This document shows, piece by piece, positions 55,739-64,000 of a stretch of DNA of 64,000 bases (positions are counted from its first letter, which is position 1; each line of letters starts with the position of its first letter). Position numbers and translations under genes: made by a program. This DNA comes from Sphingomonas dokdonensis (GTDB taxonomy: Bacteria; Pseudomonadota; Alphaproteobacteria; Sphingomonadales; Sphingomonadaceae). The stretch lies in the NCBI RefSeq assembly GCF_002197685.1, contig NZ_NBBI01000008.1, positions 1-64,000 of the forward strand, written 5' to 3'. The notes beneath the pieces were generated by a model. It did not search any database. It saw only the letters and a program-made list of their open reading frames with translations, and was not told the DNA's origin.

Positions 55739-56866
55739 ATGAATGTCTCGGCGCGCATCGCTCCCGGCGTTGCAGAGATCCCGGCCGACGCCTGGGACGC
55801 CTGCGCCGGTCACGACAACCCCTTTGTCAGCCACGCCTTCCTCACCGCGCTTGAGGAATCCGGCAGCGTCGGCGGTCGCAGCGGCTGGCAGCCGGTGCCC
55901 ATCATCATCGACGGCGACGATGGCGCACCGATCGCGGTCGCCCCCGCCTATGCCAAGTCGCACAGCCAGGGCGAGTATGTCTTCGATCACGCCTGGGCGG
56001 ACGCCTGGGAGCGCGCCGGCGGCAATTATTACCCCAAGCTCCAGATCGCCGCCCCCTTCACGCCCGTCCCCGGCCCGCGTCTGCTGCTGCGCGACCCCAG
56101 CGCCGCCCCGGCGCTGATCGCCGCGATCGAGGCGGTGACCGACCAGCACGAGCTCTCCTCCGCCCACGCCACCTTCGTCTCGCCCGATGAGGTGCCCGCG
56201 TTCGAAGCCGCCGGCTGGCTGATCCGCGAGGGCACGCAATTCCACTGGCGCAACCACGGCTACGCCACGTTTGACGATTTCCTCGCCACCCTCGCCAGCC
56301 GCAAGCGCAAGGCGATCCGCAAGGAGCGCGCCGGCGCGGTCGAGGGGCTGCACATCCGTCACCTCACCGGCGCCGAGATTGGCGCGCGCGAATGGGACGC
56401 CTTCTGGACCTTCTACCAGGACACTGGCGCGCGCAAATGGGGCCGGCCTTATCTCACCCGCTCCTTCTTCCCGCTGCTGGGCGAGCGGATGGGCGATCGC
56501 CTGCTCCTGATCCTCGCCGAACGCGACGGTCAGCCGATCGCCGGCGCACTCAATCTTATCGGCAGCGACGCGCTCTACGGTCGCTACTGGGGCGCGACCG
56601 AGGAGGTGCCGTTCCTCCACTTCGAGCTGTGCTATTACCAGGCGATCGACGCCGCGATCGCGCGCGGGCTGACGACGGTGGAGGCTGGCGCACAGGGCGA
56701 GCACAAGCTCACCCGCGGCTACGCCCCCGTCCCCACCTGGTCGGCGCATTACATCCCGAACCCCGGCTTCCGCCGCGCCGTCGCGGACTTCCTGGTGCGC
56801 GAGCGCGCCGCCGTAGAGATGGATCAACAATTCCTCGAGCGGATGACGCCCTTCAAAAAGGGCTGA
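55739..56866 (+). CDS. GNAT-type acyltransferase, COG3146 (375 aa)
   Basis: FemAB/GNAT-like protein: HDNPFVSHAFLTALEESGSV, YVFDHAWADAWERAGGNYYP, FLATLASRKRKAIRKERAGA and GLTTVEAGAQGEHKLTRGY. This family (formerly DUF482) is often called 'peptidogalycan biosynthesis protein' and probably transfers an amino-acid or acyl group. ATG at 55739 is chosen. Confidence 0.82.
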   Translation: MNVSARIAPGVAEIPADAWDACAGHDNPFVSHAFLTALEESGSVGGRSGWQPVPIIIDGDDGAPIAVAPAYAKSHSQGEYVFDHAWADAWERAGGNYYPKLQIAAPFTPVPGPRLLLRDPSAAPALIAAIEAVTDQHELSSAHATFVSPDEVPAFEAAGWLIREGTQFHWRNHGYATFDDFLATLASRKRKAIRKERAGAVEGLHIRHLTGAEIGAREWDAFWTFYQDTGARKWGRPYLTRSFFPLLGERMGDRLLLILAERDGQPIAGALNLIGSDALYGRYWGATEEVPFLHFELCYYQAIDAAIARGLTTVEAGAQGEHKLTRGYAPVPTWSAHYIPNPGFRRAVADFLVRERAAVEMDQQFLERMTPFKKG

Positions 56867-56868
56867 CA

Positions 56869-57642
56869 TTACCGAACCGGCTCGCGTCCTGACACGGCCT
56901 GCAATCCCGGTCCGGTCGTCGGCACCACCTTGGGCGCTCTGATCTTGGGCGACAGCTGAAACGACACGCCGACCACCGCGGCATGGTTCATGTTTGCCAC
57001 CCCATTCACCCGCCGCTGGCGCTGGTTCAGATACCCAAGCTCGAACGCAGTGCTGTTCGACACGGGCAGTTGGACGCCCAGAAAGGTCCAAAGGTCGTCA
57101 TAGCCCTTGCGCGCGCCCCAATCGGCATCCGTCAGGTTCCAATACAGCTCGACCGAGAACACGCCCACCGGTCCGCCGCTCTCCTTCTTGGTCAGCGGGG
57201 TCGCGAGCAGGATCTGCTGCGCCACCCGCAGGTTCCAGTCCTTGCCCGTCGACCGCTGCCGCTGCTCGAAGCGGGTCTGCGCCCGAACGCCGACCCGGCC
57301 GATCGCCGCGATGCGATAGGATGCCTGCTGAAGGAAGCGGTTCTCGTGAAGATCCTGCGGCAGCCGCGCGCCATCGATGAAGGCGTAGAGATACCCCGCC
57401 GAAAGGATCAGCGTCTCGCTTTTGCGCCATGAGATGATCGGCGGAATGAAGGTGATCGGCGCCGTCGCGGCGTTCGGCGTCGAAAACCGCGGCTGGATCT
57501 CACCCGTGAGGAAAATGTCTTCGGCGATCGGCGCGATGACCTGGATACTGCCCCAGATCTGCCCGCCGTGATTGGTATCCGCCGTTGCCGGCACCGCGAG
57601 ACACGACGCCGCCGTGACGCCGATCGACAAAATTCGCTTCAC
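56869..57642 (-). CDS. DUF2490 outer-membrane-associated protein (257 aa)
   Basis: Signal peptide (ILSIGVTAASCLAVPATA) followed by a beta-rich barrel-like sequence (QIWGSIQVIAPIAEDIFLTG, LRVAQQILLATPLTK, AFELGYLNQRQRRVNG). Fits DUF2490, a predicted outer-membrane protein of unknown function. GTG start with GGGAG before it. Confidence 0.8.
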   Translation of the reverse strand: MKRILSIGVTAASCLAVPATADTNHGGQIWGSIQVIAPIAEDIFLTGEIQPRFSTPNAATAPITFIPPIISWRKSETLILSAGYLYAFIDGARLPQDLHENRFLQQASYRIAAIGRVGVRAQTRFEQRQRSTGKDWNLRVAQQILLATPLTKKESGGPVGVFSVELYWNLTDADWGARKGYDDLWTFLGVQLPVSNSTAFELGYLNQRQRRVNGVANMNHAAVVGVSFQLSPKIRAPKVVPTTGPGLQAVSGREPVR

Positions 57643-57751
57643 AATGCACGCTCCCCCGGCCCGGTCGCGTGAACACCTGAACGACCGTGAAGTGCCGCGC
57701 CGCAACATAATGACATGCGGCGCTGCGGTAGAAGCAAAGGAAGTGCCGGAT

Positions 57752-59425
57752 CTAAGAGCGCGGGGGCGGCGGTAGTTCCATCTGCTGCTGCCGCAATCGA
57801 CGTGCGCGCAGTTCCAGGAACCAGCGCGGATACAGCTCTTCGTCACTGATCTGCGGCGTCGGCCGCGCACGGTTCACCGTCAGCAGCGCGCTTGCCCCCG
57901 TCGGCGATCGCCACACGCGATCGAGGTCGCTGGCATAGCGCGCTTCAAACGGCGGCGTGCGGATCAGCCAGACATAGTCGAACGCCTCACGCGGAAACCG
58001 CGCGATCGAAAAATCGATCGGCTTCCACCATTCGCGCGGACACCAGCCCGGCGTCACAATCTCCGACGGGTCATGCGCGAACAGGCCGGCCTTGCTGTAG
58101 CGCGCGGTGAGCAGCTGCGCGCCGGGCATCGACCATTGATCGTTGGTATAGGCGAGCTTCCGCACCAGCGCGATCGCGGGCAGATGCTCCAGCCGCGTCA
58201 TCTTCCACTCGTTGCGGCAGTTCGTTCCCACGAACGACACCAGCCGCGCGCCCTTCGGCAGCTTATCCAGCGCGGCAAGCTCGGTGTCGTAGTCGCGGTC
58301 GAACAGCCAATAGCTTGCGGTCGTCCCCGCCGTCCGCGCCAGAAAGAAGCTCATGCCCAGCATCGCGACGACGCCGGCGTGTCGCACGGTCATGCCGAGC
58401 TTCGGCCGAATCGCGATCAGCGCGACCGCCACGACGAACGGCGCCAGCCGCATGTCGGCATAGGCCGAGCCGAACACGATGCGCGGCAACAGCAGGAACA
58501 CTGCGGCAAGGAACAGCGCGGACAGCACCAGGTTGCGCGAATATTCGATCGCCGGATCACGCACCGCCTTGAACAGCACCAGCAGGAACACCGCAGTCGA
58601 GGCGATGTCCCAGAACTCCCAGCGATCGCGCAGGACCATCATCACCCAGGCAACCTTGGCCTGCCAGTTGAACCAGTCCGCGGTCTGGCCGGTCACGTGG
58701 TCGCCCGATCGCCAGAAGATCATCAGGATCATCGGCAGCGCCAGTGGCACGCAGCCGAGCCCGGCGCGGATCCAGCTTTGCACCCAATGGCCCGAGCCCG
58801 CGTCCTTGCGCGCATCATGCTGGCGAATCATTTCAGCGGAAAACGCCAGCACGCCCAGCACGCCCCAGCCGAATGTATGGCACAGCCACAACAGGCAGGA
58901 GAGCGGCACGAAAACGATCGCGCGCAGCCCGATGCGCCCGAGCCGAGCCATCCGCAGCCAGAGCGCAAACAGGCATAGCGCCAGCGCCATCGAGAGCGCG
59001 AAATTCACGAAACCGAACTGAAACGGATAGCTATACGCCAGCGGCAGCGCGAACATCGCGGTCGGCGGGATCCGCCCATGCACCTCGCGCGCGATCCACA
59101 GCAGCCCGGCGACGGTCAGCGCCGGAATCGTCATCACGATCAGCTTGACGCCAAGCTCCAGCCCGAACAGCTTCGCGAACGGCACCACCAGCAGATCGAT
59201 GCCCAGGTTGCCGATCAGCGACCATTCGAAATTATACCATTCCGCCAGCCACGGCGCCTGATCCAGCGCGGTCAGCTGGACGCGATACCGTCCCATGTGA
59301 CCCGGCAGGTCGACCAGCGGCGGGATCTCCGGCCACAGCAGCGGAACGATCGCGATCAGCGTGGCAAGTGCGACAAACGTGCGCGTCTGCCACCAACGAA
59401 GGGGTGCCCCCGATTGGTCCATCAC
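57752..59425 (-). CDS. GT-C-like polytopic membrane protein (557 aa)
   Basis: About ten or more transmembrane segments (e.g. FVALATLIAIVPLLWP, VKLIVMTIPALTVAGLLWIA, YSRNLVLSALFLAAVFLLLP), with a periplasmic loop LVDLPGHMGRYR after the first helix and a soluble C-terminal domain (residues about 400-557). The acidic first loop fits GT-C glycosyltransferases that use polyprenyl-linked sugars. Not assigned. Six bases past the next GT-C-like gene, so likely one operon. Confidence 0.7.
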   Translation of the reverse strand: MMDQSGAPLRWWQTRTFVALATLIAIVPLLWPEIPPLVDLPGHMGRYRVQLTALDQAPWLAEWYNFEWSLIGNLGIDLLVVPFAKLFGLELGVKLIVMTIPALTVAGLLWIAREVHGRIPPTAMFALPLAYSYPFQFGFVNFALSMALALCLFALWLRMARLGRIGLRAIVFVPLSCLLWLCHTFGWGVLGVLAFSAEMIRQHDARKDAGSGHWVQSWIRAGLGCVPLALPMILMIFWRSGDHVTGQTADWFNWQAKVAWVMMVLRDRWEFWDIASTAVFLLVLFKAVRDPAIEYSRNLVLSALFLAAVFLLLPRIVFGSAYADMRLAPFVVAVALIAIRPKLGMTVRHAGVVAMLGMSFFLARTAGTTASYWLFDRDYDTELAALDKLPKGARLVSFVGTNCRNEWKMTRLEHLPAIALVRKLAYTNDQWSMPGAQLLTARYSKAGLFAHDPSEIVTPGWCPREWWKPIDFSIARFPREAFDYVWLIRTPPFEARYASDLDRVWRSPTGASALLTVNRARPTPQISDEELYPRWFLELRARRLRQQQMELPPPPRS

Positions 59426-59431
59426 GCCGCC

Positions 59432-61246
59432 TTACGGGCGCGGCGTCGGCGAGGGCAAGGGGCGAATGACGCGCCACACGCGCACCGGTCCAGCGATCGG
59501 CACCGGCCGAAGCCACGCGAACCGCTCGCCCCGCGCCAGCCGCGCCCACAATCCGGCGGGGAATTGCTCGCGGTAGATGTCCATCTCGTTCAGCCCCGGG
59601 CACACGGCGACATAGTCGGCGCCCGTGGCATAGACGATCGCCCGCGCCCGCGCCGGCGGCCCCGTGAACCCCGCGATCACCTGCGTCATCGGCTCGGGCG
59701 CGCGATGATACGGTCCGCCGATCGCCTGGTGTGCGGTGGTGGAGATCAGTTCCGGCGTCACGTCCAGCGGCGCGAAGATACGGGACGGCGGCAGCTGCGC
59801 CAGCGCTCGCATATCGCTCGCCTGTTTACAGACCGCCGTCGCGTGCGCCGCCTGCCCCTGGCCTTCGGCGGGATCCAGACGCTCCGTGATCGCCAGACCG
59901 GCCACGGCAAGAAAGCCGGGTGACGCGATGGTCAGCGCCGCCGCGGTGGCGACGATCTGCCCGGCGAGATTTCTGATCTGCCGCGCGCGGATCAGCAAGG
60001 CGAGCAGCAACGCCGACGCCCCGGGGATCGCCAGCGCGTTGGCGGTCGCGCCGGCCCGCGCAACGAACAGCGTCACCGCGCTCGCCGCGACCAACAACGC
60101 CAGCAGCATCGCCCAACGCGGCTTGTACGCCGGGTCCGCCACGCGCCACCCGATGGCGGTGGCGACCAGCCCCACGACGGGCACGCCCATTGTCGCAAAC
60201 ACCTGGGGGAATTGCTGTTCCCAGAGCGGCCGCCCTTCCTGCACGTGAAGATACCAGACCTGATAAGCGAGCGGCGGCAGCGTCGCGAACGGCCCTGCCA
60301 GGCATTGCGGCGCATAGAGAAGCAAGGCCGCGCCGGTCACCGCACCGGCAGCCGCAAGCGCGAGCAGCCGCATCGTCACGGTTTGCGGCGCCAGCAGCAC
60401 CGCCGCCGTTGTCGCCGGCGCGGCAACACCCAGCGTCAGGAGCCAGGCCGGCGACATGGCATCGCAGGCGGGCAGGAAGAACCCCGGCCCACGCGTGGCG
60501 AGATGAAGTGCCAGCGCACCGCCGAACAGGCTCCAGATCAGCCCGAGCAGGCAAAGGCGTCGCTCCGGCTGCCAGGCCCAGGCGCCGGCGGCGACACCGG
60601 CGATGCCGGCCGCGATCGGCAGCCCCTCGATCGACACCGTCAGCAGCGCCGCCAGCGCCAGACCGGTCAGCACACCGCCGCGCGCCGTCGGCTTGCCCAG
60701 CAGGCACGCCACCGCCGCCAGGGCGAAAACCACCTGCCAACCGTGATGGTCGATCCGCAGCGGCTTCATCTGCGCCATCAGCGGCAGGTTCAGCGGGGTC
60801 AGCAGCGCCGCATAGCGCGCCGCCGCAATTCCGGCCGTGCGCTGCGTGATCCGCGCGATCAGCAGCATGGCGCAAAGCAGCGTCAGCAGCGGCACCAGCA
60901 CCAGCGCCAGCCGGGTCGCGCCGGCGGCGCCCAGCAGCGGCGTGGTCATCACCATGACGGCTGCGAGCGGCAGGTCGACCAGTCGCGACCAGTGCATCGG
61001 ATAGTCACCGCCGTTAAGGCGATGCTGCGCGACGTCCCACCAGCTTTGCCCGGCCAGCCAGTCCCGCACCTCAAGCAGGCGCATCGAATCGTCGGTGTCA
61101 CTCAGCCGAAGCGCAACGATGTCCTTTGCGCCGATCATGACGAAGATCAGCGATGCGACCGCCCAGGCGATCAGCACCGGGCGAACGATGCCGCCTGTTG
61201 CCGCGTCCTGCGGCGGCGATTGTTCTGCACGCATGTCGGCCGTCAT
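59432..61246 (-). CDS. STT3/GT-C-like membrane glycosyltransferase (604 aa)
   Basis: Many transmembrane helices. The first external loop has LSDTDDSMRLLEVRDWLAGQ (DxD-like), PMHWSRLVDLP and, further on, MKPLRIDHHGWQVVFAL, the D...D/DHH pattern of oligosaccharyl- and other GT-C transferases. The start at 61246 or 61264 is not decided. Transfers a sugar to glycan or protein in the periplasm; acceptor unknown. Confidence 0.75.
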   Translation of the reverse strand: MTADMRAEQSPPQDAATGGIVRPVLIAWAVASLIFVMIGAKDIVALRLSDTDDSMRLLEVRDWLAGQSWWDVAQHRLNGGDYPMHWSRLVDLPLAAVMVMTTPLLGAAGATRLALVLVPLLTLLCAMLLIARITQRTAGIAAARYAALLTPLNLPLMAQMKPLRIDHHGWQVVFALAAVACLLGKPTARGGVLTGLALAALLTVSIEGLPIAAGIAGVAAGAWAWQPERRLCLLGLIWSLFGGALALHLATRGPGFFLPACDAMSPAWLLTLGVAAPATTAAVLLAPQTVTMRLLALAAAGAVTGAALLLYAPQCLAGPFATLPPLAYQVWYLHVQEGRPLWEQQFPQVFATMGVPVVGLVATAIGWRVADPAYKPRWAMLLALLVAASAVTLFVARAGATANALAIPGASALLLALLIRARQIRNLAGQIVATAAALTIASPGFLAVAGLAITERLDPAEGQGQAAHATAVCKQASDMRALAQLPPSRIFAPLDVTPELISTTAHQAIGGPYHRAPEPMTQVIAGFTGPPARARAIVYATGADYVAVCPGLNEMDIYREQFPAGLWARLARGERFAWLRPVPIAGPVRVWRVIRPLPSPTPRP

Positions 61247-61337
61247 CACCCCAGCGTCACGCATTGTGGACCGGTCTACTCTGCTAACGAAGCTGCTGGC
61301 CGGCTCCCAGCTCAGCGCGGCCAATCAAGACCCGGAA

Positions 61338-62852
61338 TCAGGCCGCTTTTAGCCGCTCCGGTACCGCGCGCAGGCTGCCCAGCGCCGCCTGTTCGCCCTC
61401 GTTGCCGCTCTCGTGATATTCGGCATCCTCGTTCACCGCCCAGATGTCGTACACCCGCGCCCCCGCTTCGATGTTGCGCACGGTCAACATCGCGGTCATC
61501 ATCGCATGGTCCTGATTGTTATAGCGGTGCATGCCGTTGCGGCCGACACAATGCAGCGTCGGATACCGCGCCTCGATCTCCTGCCGCAGCACTTCGACAT
61601 TGGCAGCATAATCCTCGTCATAGACCGGATATGCCTTCTCCTGCCGCACCACCGTCCCGCCGACAACCTGGTCGGCCCGACAAAGTCCAAGCTGCTCCAT
61701 CTCCTTGGTCGCCAGCGCCACCAATTCATCATCGCTCGACGACCACAAGCCGTCACCCTCGAAGCAGAAATACTCCAGCCCGACACAGGCGAGGTCAGGA
61801 TCAGGCACCATCTCTGGCGACCACGACCGGAAGTTCTGCACGCGGCCGACCTTTACTTTGGAATCATGGATGTAGATCCAATTGTCCGGAAAAAGATCAG
61901 GCGAGCGGATCATCAGCGCCACCGTCAGGAAGTCACGATACTTGAGATTCGCCGCCTCCGGCAGCGTTCGCGGCAGCGGATGCAGCCGGCTCGCCAGCTC
62001 CCGCATCGGCGCCGACGAAATGACGTGCGCGGCGCGGATCGCCACCGCATCGCCGGCCGCGTCGACGGCATTGACCGTCCATTGCTCCGTCACGTCGTTG
62101 AACGCCAGTTGCTTCAGCTTGTGGCCCATCAGTACACGGTTACCTTGGCCGATCACCAGGTCGCGCGCCGCTTCCCACATCATGCCCGGCCCAAGCCGCG
62201 GATAACGGAAGCTTTCCAGCAGCGTCTTCACCGCCATGCCGTCGTTCGGGCGCTTGTTGAGGCCCAGGCTGCGTTTCAGGCCATCGGTCACCGCACCCCA
62301 TAGCGACAGCCCCTTGATCCGCTGCGCGGCCCAATCTGCGCTCATCTCGTCGCACGGCATGCCCCACACCTTCTCGGTGTAGGTCTTGAAGAAGATCGAA
62401 TACAGCTTCCAGCCGAACGCATTGACCGTCCAGTCCTCGAAGCTCTTCACGCTCTTGTTCGGCAGCACCTTCGCCTTGGCGAAACTCGCCATGCAGAGAG
62501 CGGAGCGAAAGATGCCAAGGTTCCACAACGCCTCGAACGCGCGCAGCGGATAGCTGTAGAACTTGCCCTCGTAATAGATGCGGCTCATCCGCGGTCGCTC
62601 GATGAAGTCGTCGGGCAGGATCTCGTTCCAGAGATCGACCACTTCCTTTGACTTCGAGAAGAAGCGATGCCCGCCGATGTCGAAGCGATAGCCGTTATGC
62701 TCGACGGTGCGGCTGATCCCGCCGACATAGCGCGGATCCTTCTCGATCACCGTCACCGAATAGCCGGCCTTGCCCAGCAGATACGCGGCAGTGAGGCCCG
62801 CCGGGCCCGCACCGATGATCGCCACGTCTACCGCGCCCTCAACCTTCGCCAT
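61338..62852 (-). CDS. UDP-galactopyranose-mutase-like flavoprotein (504 aa)
   Basis: FAD-binding Rossmann fold at the N-terminus (VAIIGAGPAGLTAAYLLGKA), then DPRYVGGISRTVEHNGYRFD and RFDIGGHRFFSKS, as in amine-oxidase-type and UGM-like sugar flavoproteins; also YTEKVWGMPCDEMSADW. These act on nucleotide sugars or isoprenoids. Sits in a run of envelope-glycan genes. Substrate not decided. Starts at MAKVEG (62852). Confidence 0.8.
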   Translation of the reverse strand: MAKVEGAVDVAIIGAGPAGLTAAYLLGKAGYSVTVIEKDPRYVGGISRTVEHNGYRFDIGGHRFFSKSKEVVDLWNEILPDDFIERPRMSRIYYEGKFYSYPLRAFEALWNLGIFRSALCMASFAKAKVLPNKSVKSFEDWTVNAFGWKLYSIFFKTYTEKVWGMPCDEMSADWAAQRIKGLSLWGAVTDGLKRSLGLNKRPNDGMAVKTLLESFRYPRLGPGMMWEAARDLVIGQGNRVLMGHKLKQLAFNDVTEQWTVNAVDAAGDAVAIRAAHVISSAPMRELASRLHPLPRTLPEAANLKYRDFLTVALMIRSPDLFPDNWIYIHDSKVKVGRVQNFRSWSPEMVPDPDLACVGLEYFCFEGDGLWSSSDDELVALATKEMEQLGLCRADQVVGGTVVRQEKAYPVYDEDYAANVEVLRQEIEARYPTLHCVGRNGMHRYNNQDHAMMTAMLTVRNIEAGARVYDIWAVNEDAEYHESGNEGEQAALGSLRAVPERLKAA

Positions 62853-62948
62853 CTGTGTGCAAGCCCCATAGCAGTACAAGGCTGGCAATGGCGGAGGATG
62901 GTTGCGTTGTAGTTAACGATAGCGCGCCGGCACGCCGACGATGCAAAC

Positions 62949-64000
62949 TCAGCGGCTGGCGAGATGCTGCAAGGCCGGGCGGTCGCGATTGTACACGTCC
63001 GCCACATACTTCACGCTCCCGCCATCCGGGCTGGCGGTAAAGTACATGAGATACACCGGCACCGGATCAGGCACCGGCACGTGCTGCTCCGGCGCCGAGC
63101 TGTCGGGCTTCAGCGGCTGGTTGAACAGCCACTGCCCGAGACGGCTCGCATCCTCCAGCCGCACGCACCCGTTGGAGAAATGCCGATCCGCCTTCGCGAA
63201 CAGGCTTTTCTGCGGCGTATCATGCAGATAGATGCCAAGGTCGTTCGGGAACATGAACTTCACGGAGCCCATGGAATTGCCCTTGCCCGGCAATTCGCGC
63301 ACCCGCGGCTCAACCGATCCTGCCTCGACGCCGCGCCAGTCGATCGTCGATGCCGGGATCACCTGCGCGTTCGCCGTCCAGTCGGACAAGGCCTCATACC
63401 CTTGCCGCTCCAGTGGAACGCCCGCCAGCACCTTGGGCGCGATCCGCTTGCGGACGAGATCGACCGGCACGTTCCAATAAGGGTTAAGCGTCGCATAGCG
63501 CACCATGCCGGCCATCATCGGCGTCTGCGTTTCTGGTGTGCCCGCGACGACACGCATCGTGCCCTGCACCGCGCCATTATCATAATACCACAGTCGCGCC
63601 GCCGCTGCGTCAACCACGATGTGCCGCGTCCAGGCATCCGGCAGCAGTCGCGCGCGTTCGAGGTTGAGCTGTAGCAGTTCACGGCGATCGACCGGCGGCT
63701 TGGCCTGCGCGTGGTTGAGCGCCGCAAGCGTCTTGGCACCGGCGACGCCATCCGCGGGCAAGCCACGCTGCGCCTGGAAGCGCTTCACCCGCTCGACCAG
63801 CGCCTCGTCATACAGGTCGCTCGGCGGCAGACCCAGTCGCTCGCGCAGCAGGATCACGCGCTCGCCACTTGCCCCTGGCTTCAGCAACGCGCCCGGCGGC
63901 ACCGCGATTGCGGCATTGCCGCGCTCCGGCACGGCGTCACGCAGCGCCTCGCGAAGCTGCACGTACAGCGGGCTCATCCAACCTAAGTTGCGGACATATT
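62949..64000 (-). CDS. L,D-transpeptidase, 5' end outside window
   Basis: C-terminal part of a YcbB-like enzyme: peptidoglycan-binding repeat (YDEALVERVKRFQAQRGLPA, GVAGAKTLAALN), then the YkuD domain with FMFPNDLGIYLHDTPQKSLF and the catalytic block HFSNGCVRLEDAS (Cys with His/Arg). The reading frame stays open through base 64000 (codons YVRNLGW before the ATG at 63977), so the gene continues past the right edge and its start is not visible. Makes 3-3 crosslinks, which can matter for beta-lactam tolerance. Confidence 0.88.
   Translation of the reverse strand, partial: YVRNLGWMSPLYVQLREALRDAVPERGNAAIAVPPGALLKPGASGERVILLRERLGLPPSDLYDEALVERVKRFQAQRGLPADGVAGAKTLAALNHAQAKPPVDRRELLQLNLERARLLPDAWTRHIVVDAAAARLWYYDNGAVQGTMRVVAGTPETQTPMMAGMVRYATLNPYWNVPVDLVRKRIAPKVLAGVPLERQGYEALSDWTANAQVIPASTIDWRGVEAGSVEPRVRELPGKGNSMGSVKFMFPNDLGIYLHDTPQKSLFAKADRHFSNGCVRLEDASRLGQWLFNQPLKPDSSAPEQHVPVPDPVPVYLMYFTASPDGGSVKYVADVYNRDRPALQHLASR

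Noticed and set aside
60212..61945. 577-codon plus-strand ORF opposite the STT3-like gene
   Set aside because: Gln/Arg/His repeats typical of antisense reading of GC-rich membrane genes.
1..64000. tRNA genes and CRISPR arrays
   Set aside because: I looked for tRNA-like T-loop/anticodon arrangements near the integrase and the AlpA repeats, and for regularly spaced repeats, and saw none. A tRNAscan run would settle it.

Overview
The window looks like a chromosomal segment of a high-GC alphaproteobacterium of the sphingomonad group, most likely Sphingomonas or a close relative. This rests on the gene repertoire and protein sequences: ChpT and DivK, a PspF-driven psp operon, PanB, DUF3572, DUF1489, a short exported peptide before pspA, Sel1 and 'MDLNYLL' small proteins, and a recurrent ACCCTGAA/TTCAGGGT intergenic hairpin. 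No database search was run.

Positions 1 to about 13.2 kb are accessory DNA. The region starts with a P4-type tyrosine integrase, with a HEPN-motif gene placed head to head against it. Next come a Sel1-repeat gene, a secreted TIKI/TraB-like protein, a winged-helix regulator and a tightly coupled pair made of a large type IIG-like adenine methyltransferase and a PIN-domain protein. This part is visibly less GC-rich than the rest and is sprinkled with related hairpin repeats. From 9.3 to 13.2 kb lies a compact phage-type regulatory module: a repressor with a three-half-site operator, a Cro-like protein, a CII-like protein, a chain of small genes joined by 4-base or 1-base overlaps, and an AlpA-type regulator. 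No structural phage genes are present. Two GGGGGTAT repeats sit just past its end.

From 13.5 kb on the DNA is core chromosome. It holds sodB; the phage-shock operon with its activator PspF, a canonical sigma-54 promoter and four extra small membrane/coiled-coil genes; sufE; a divergent pair of a B3-type metallo-beta-lactamase and an AmpR-like regulator; rnpB; a chemotaxis operon (chpT-cheA-cheW-cheY-cheB-cheR); rluD and rpoH; an iron pair (bfd, bfr) behind a Fur-like box; the der-bamB-yfgM outer-membrane assembly cluster; panB; dnaN; rlmN; a bacterial CDC48-like double AAA ATPase; mgtE; divK; and finally an envelope cluster (two polytopic GT-C-like proteins, a UDP-galactopyranose-mutase-like flavoprotein and an L,D-transpeptidase that runs off the right edge).

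The most interesting points are the methyltransferase/PIN pair whose methyltransferase appears to lack nuclease catalytic residues, the metallo-beta-lactamase with glutamate at the first zinc-ligand position, the expanded psp operon, and an orphan minus-strand terminator near 50.17 kb that suggests an unannotated small RNA.
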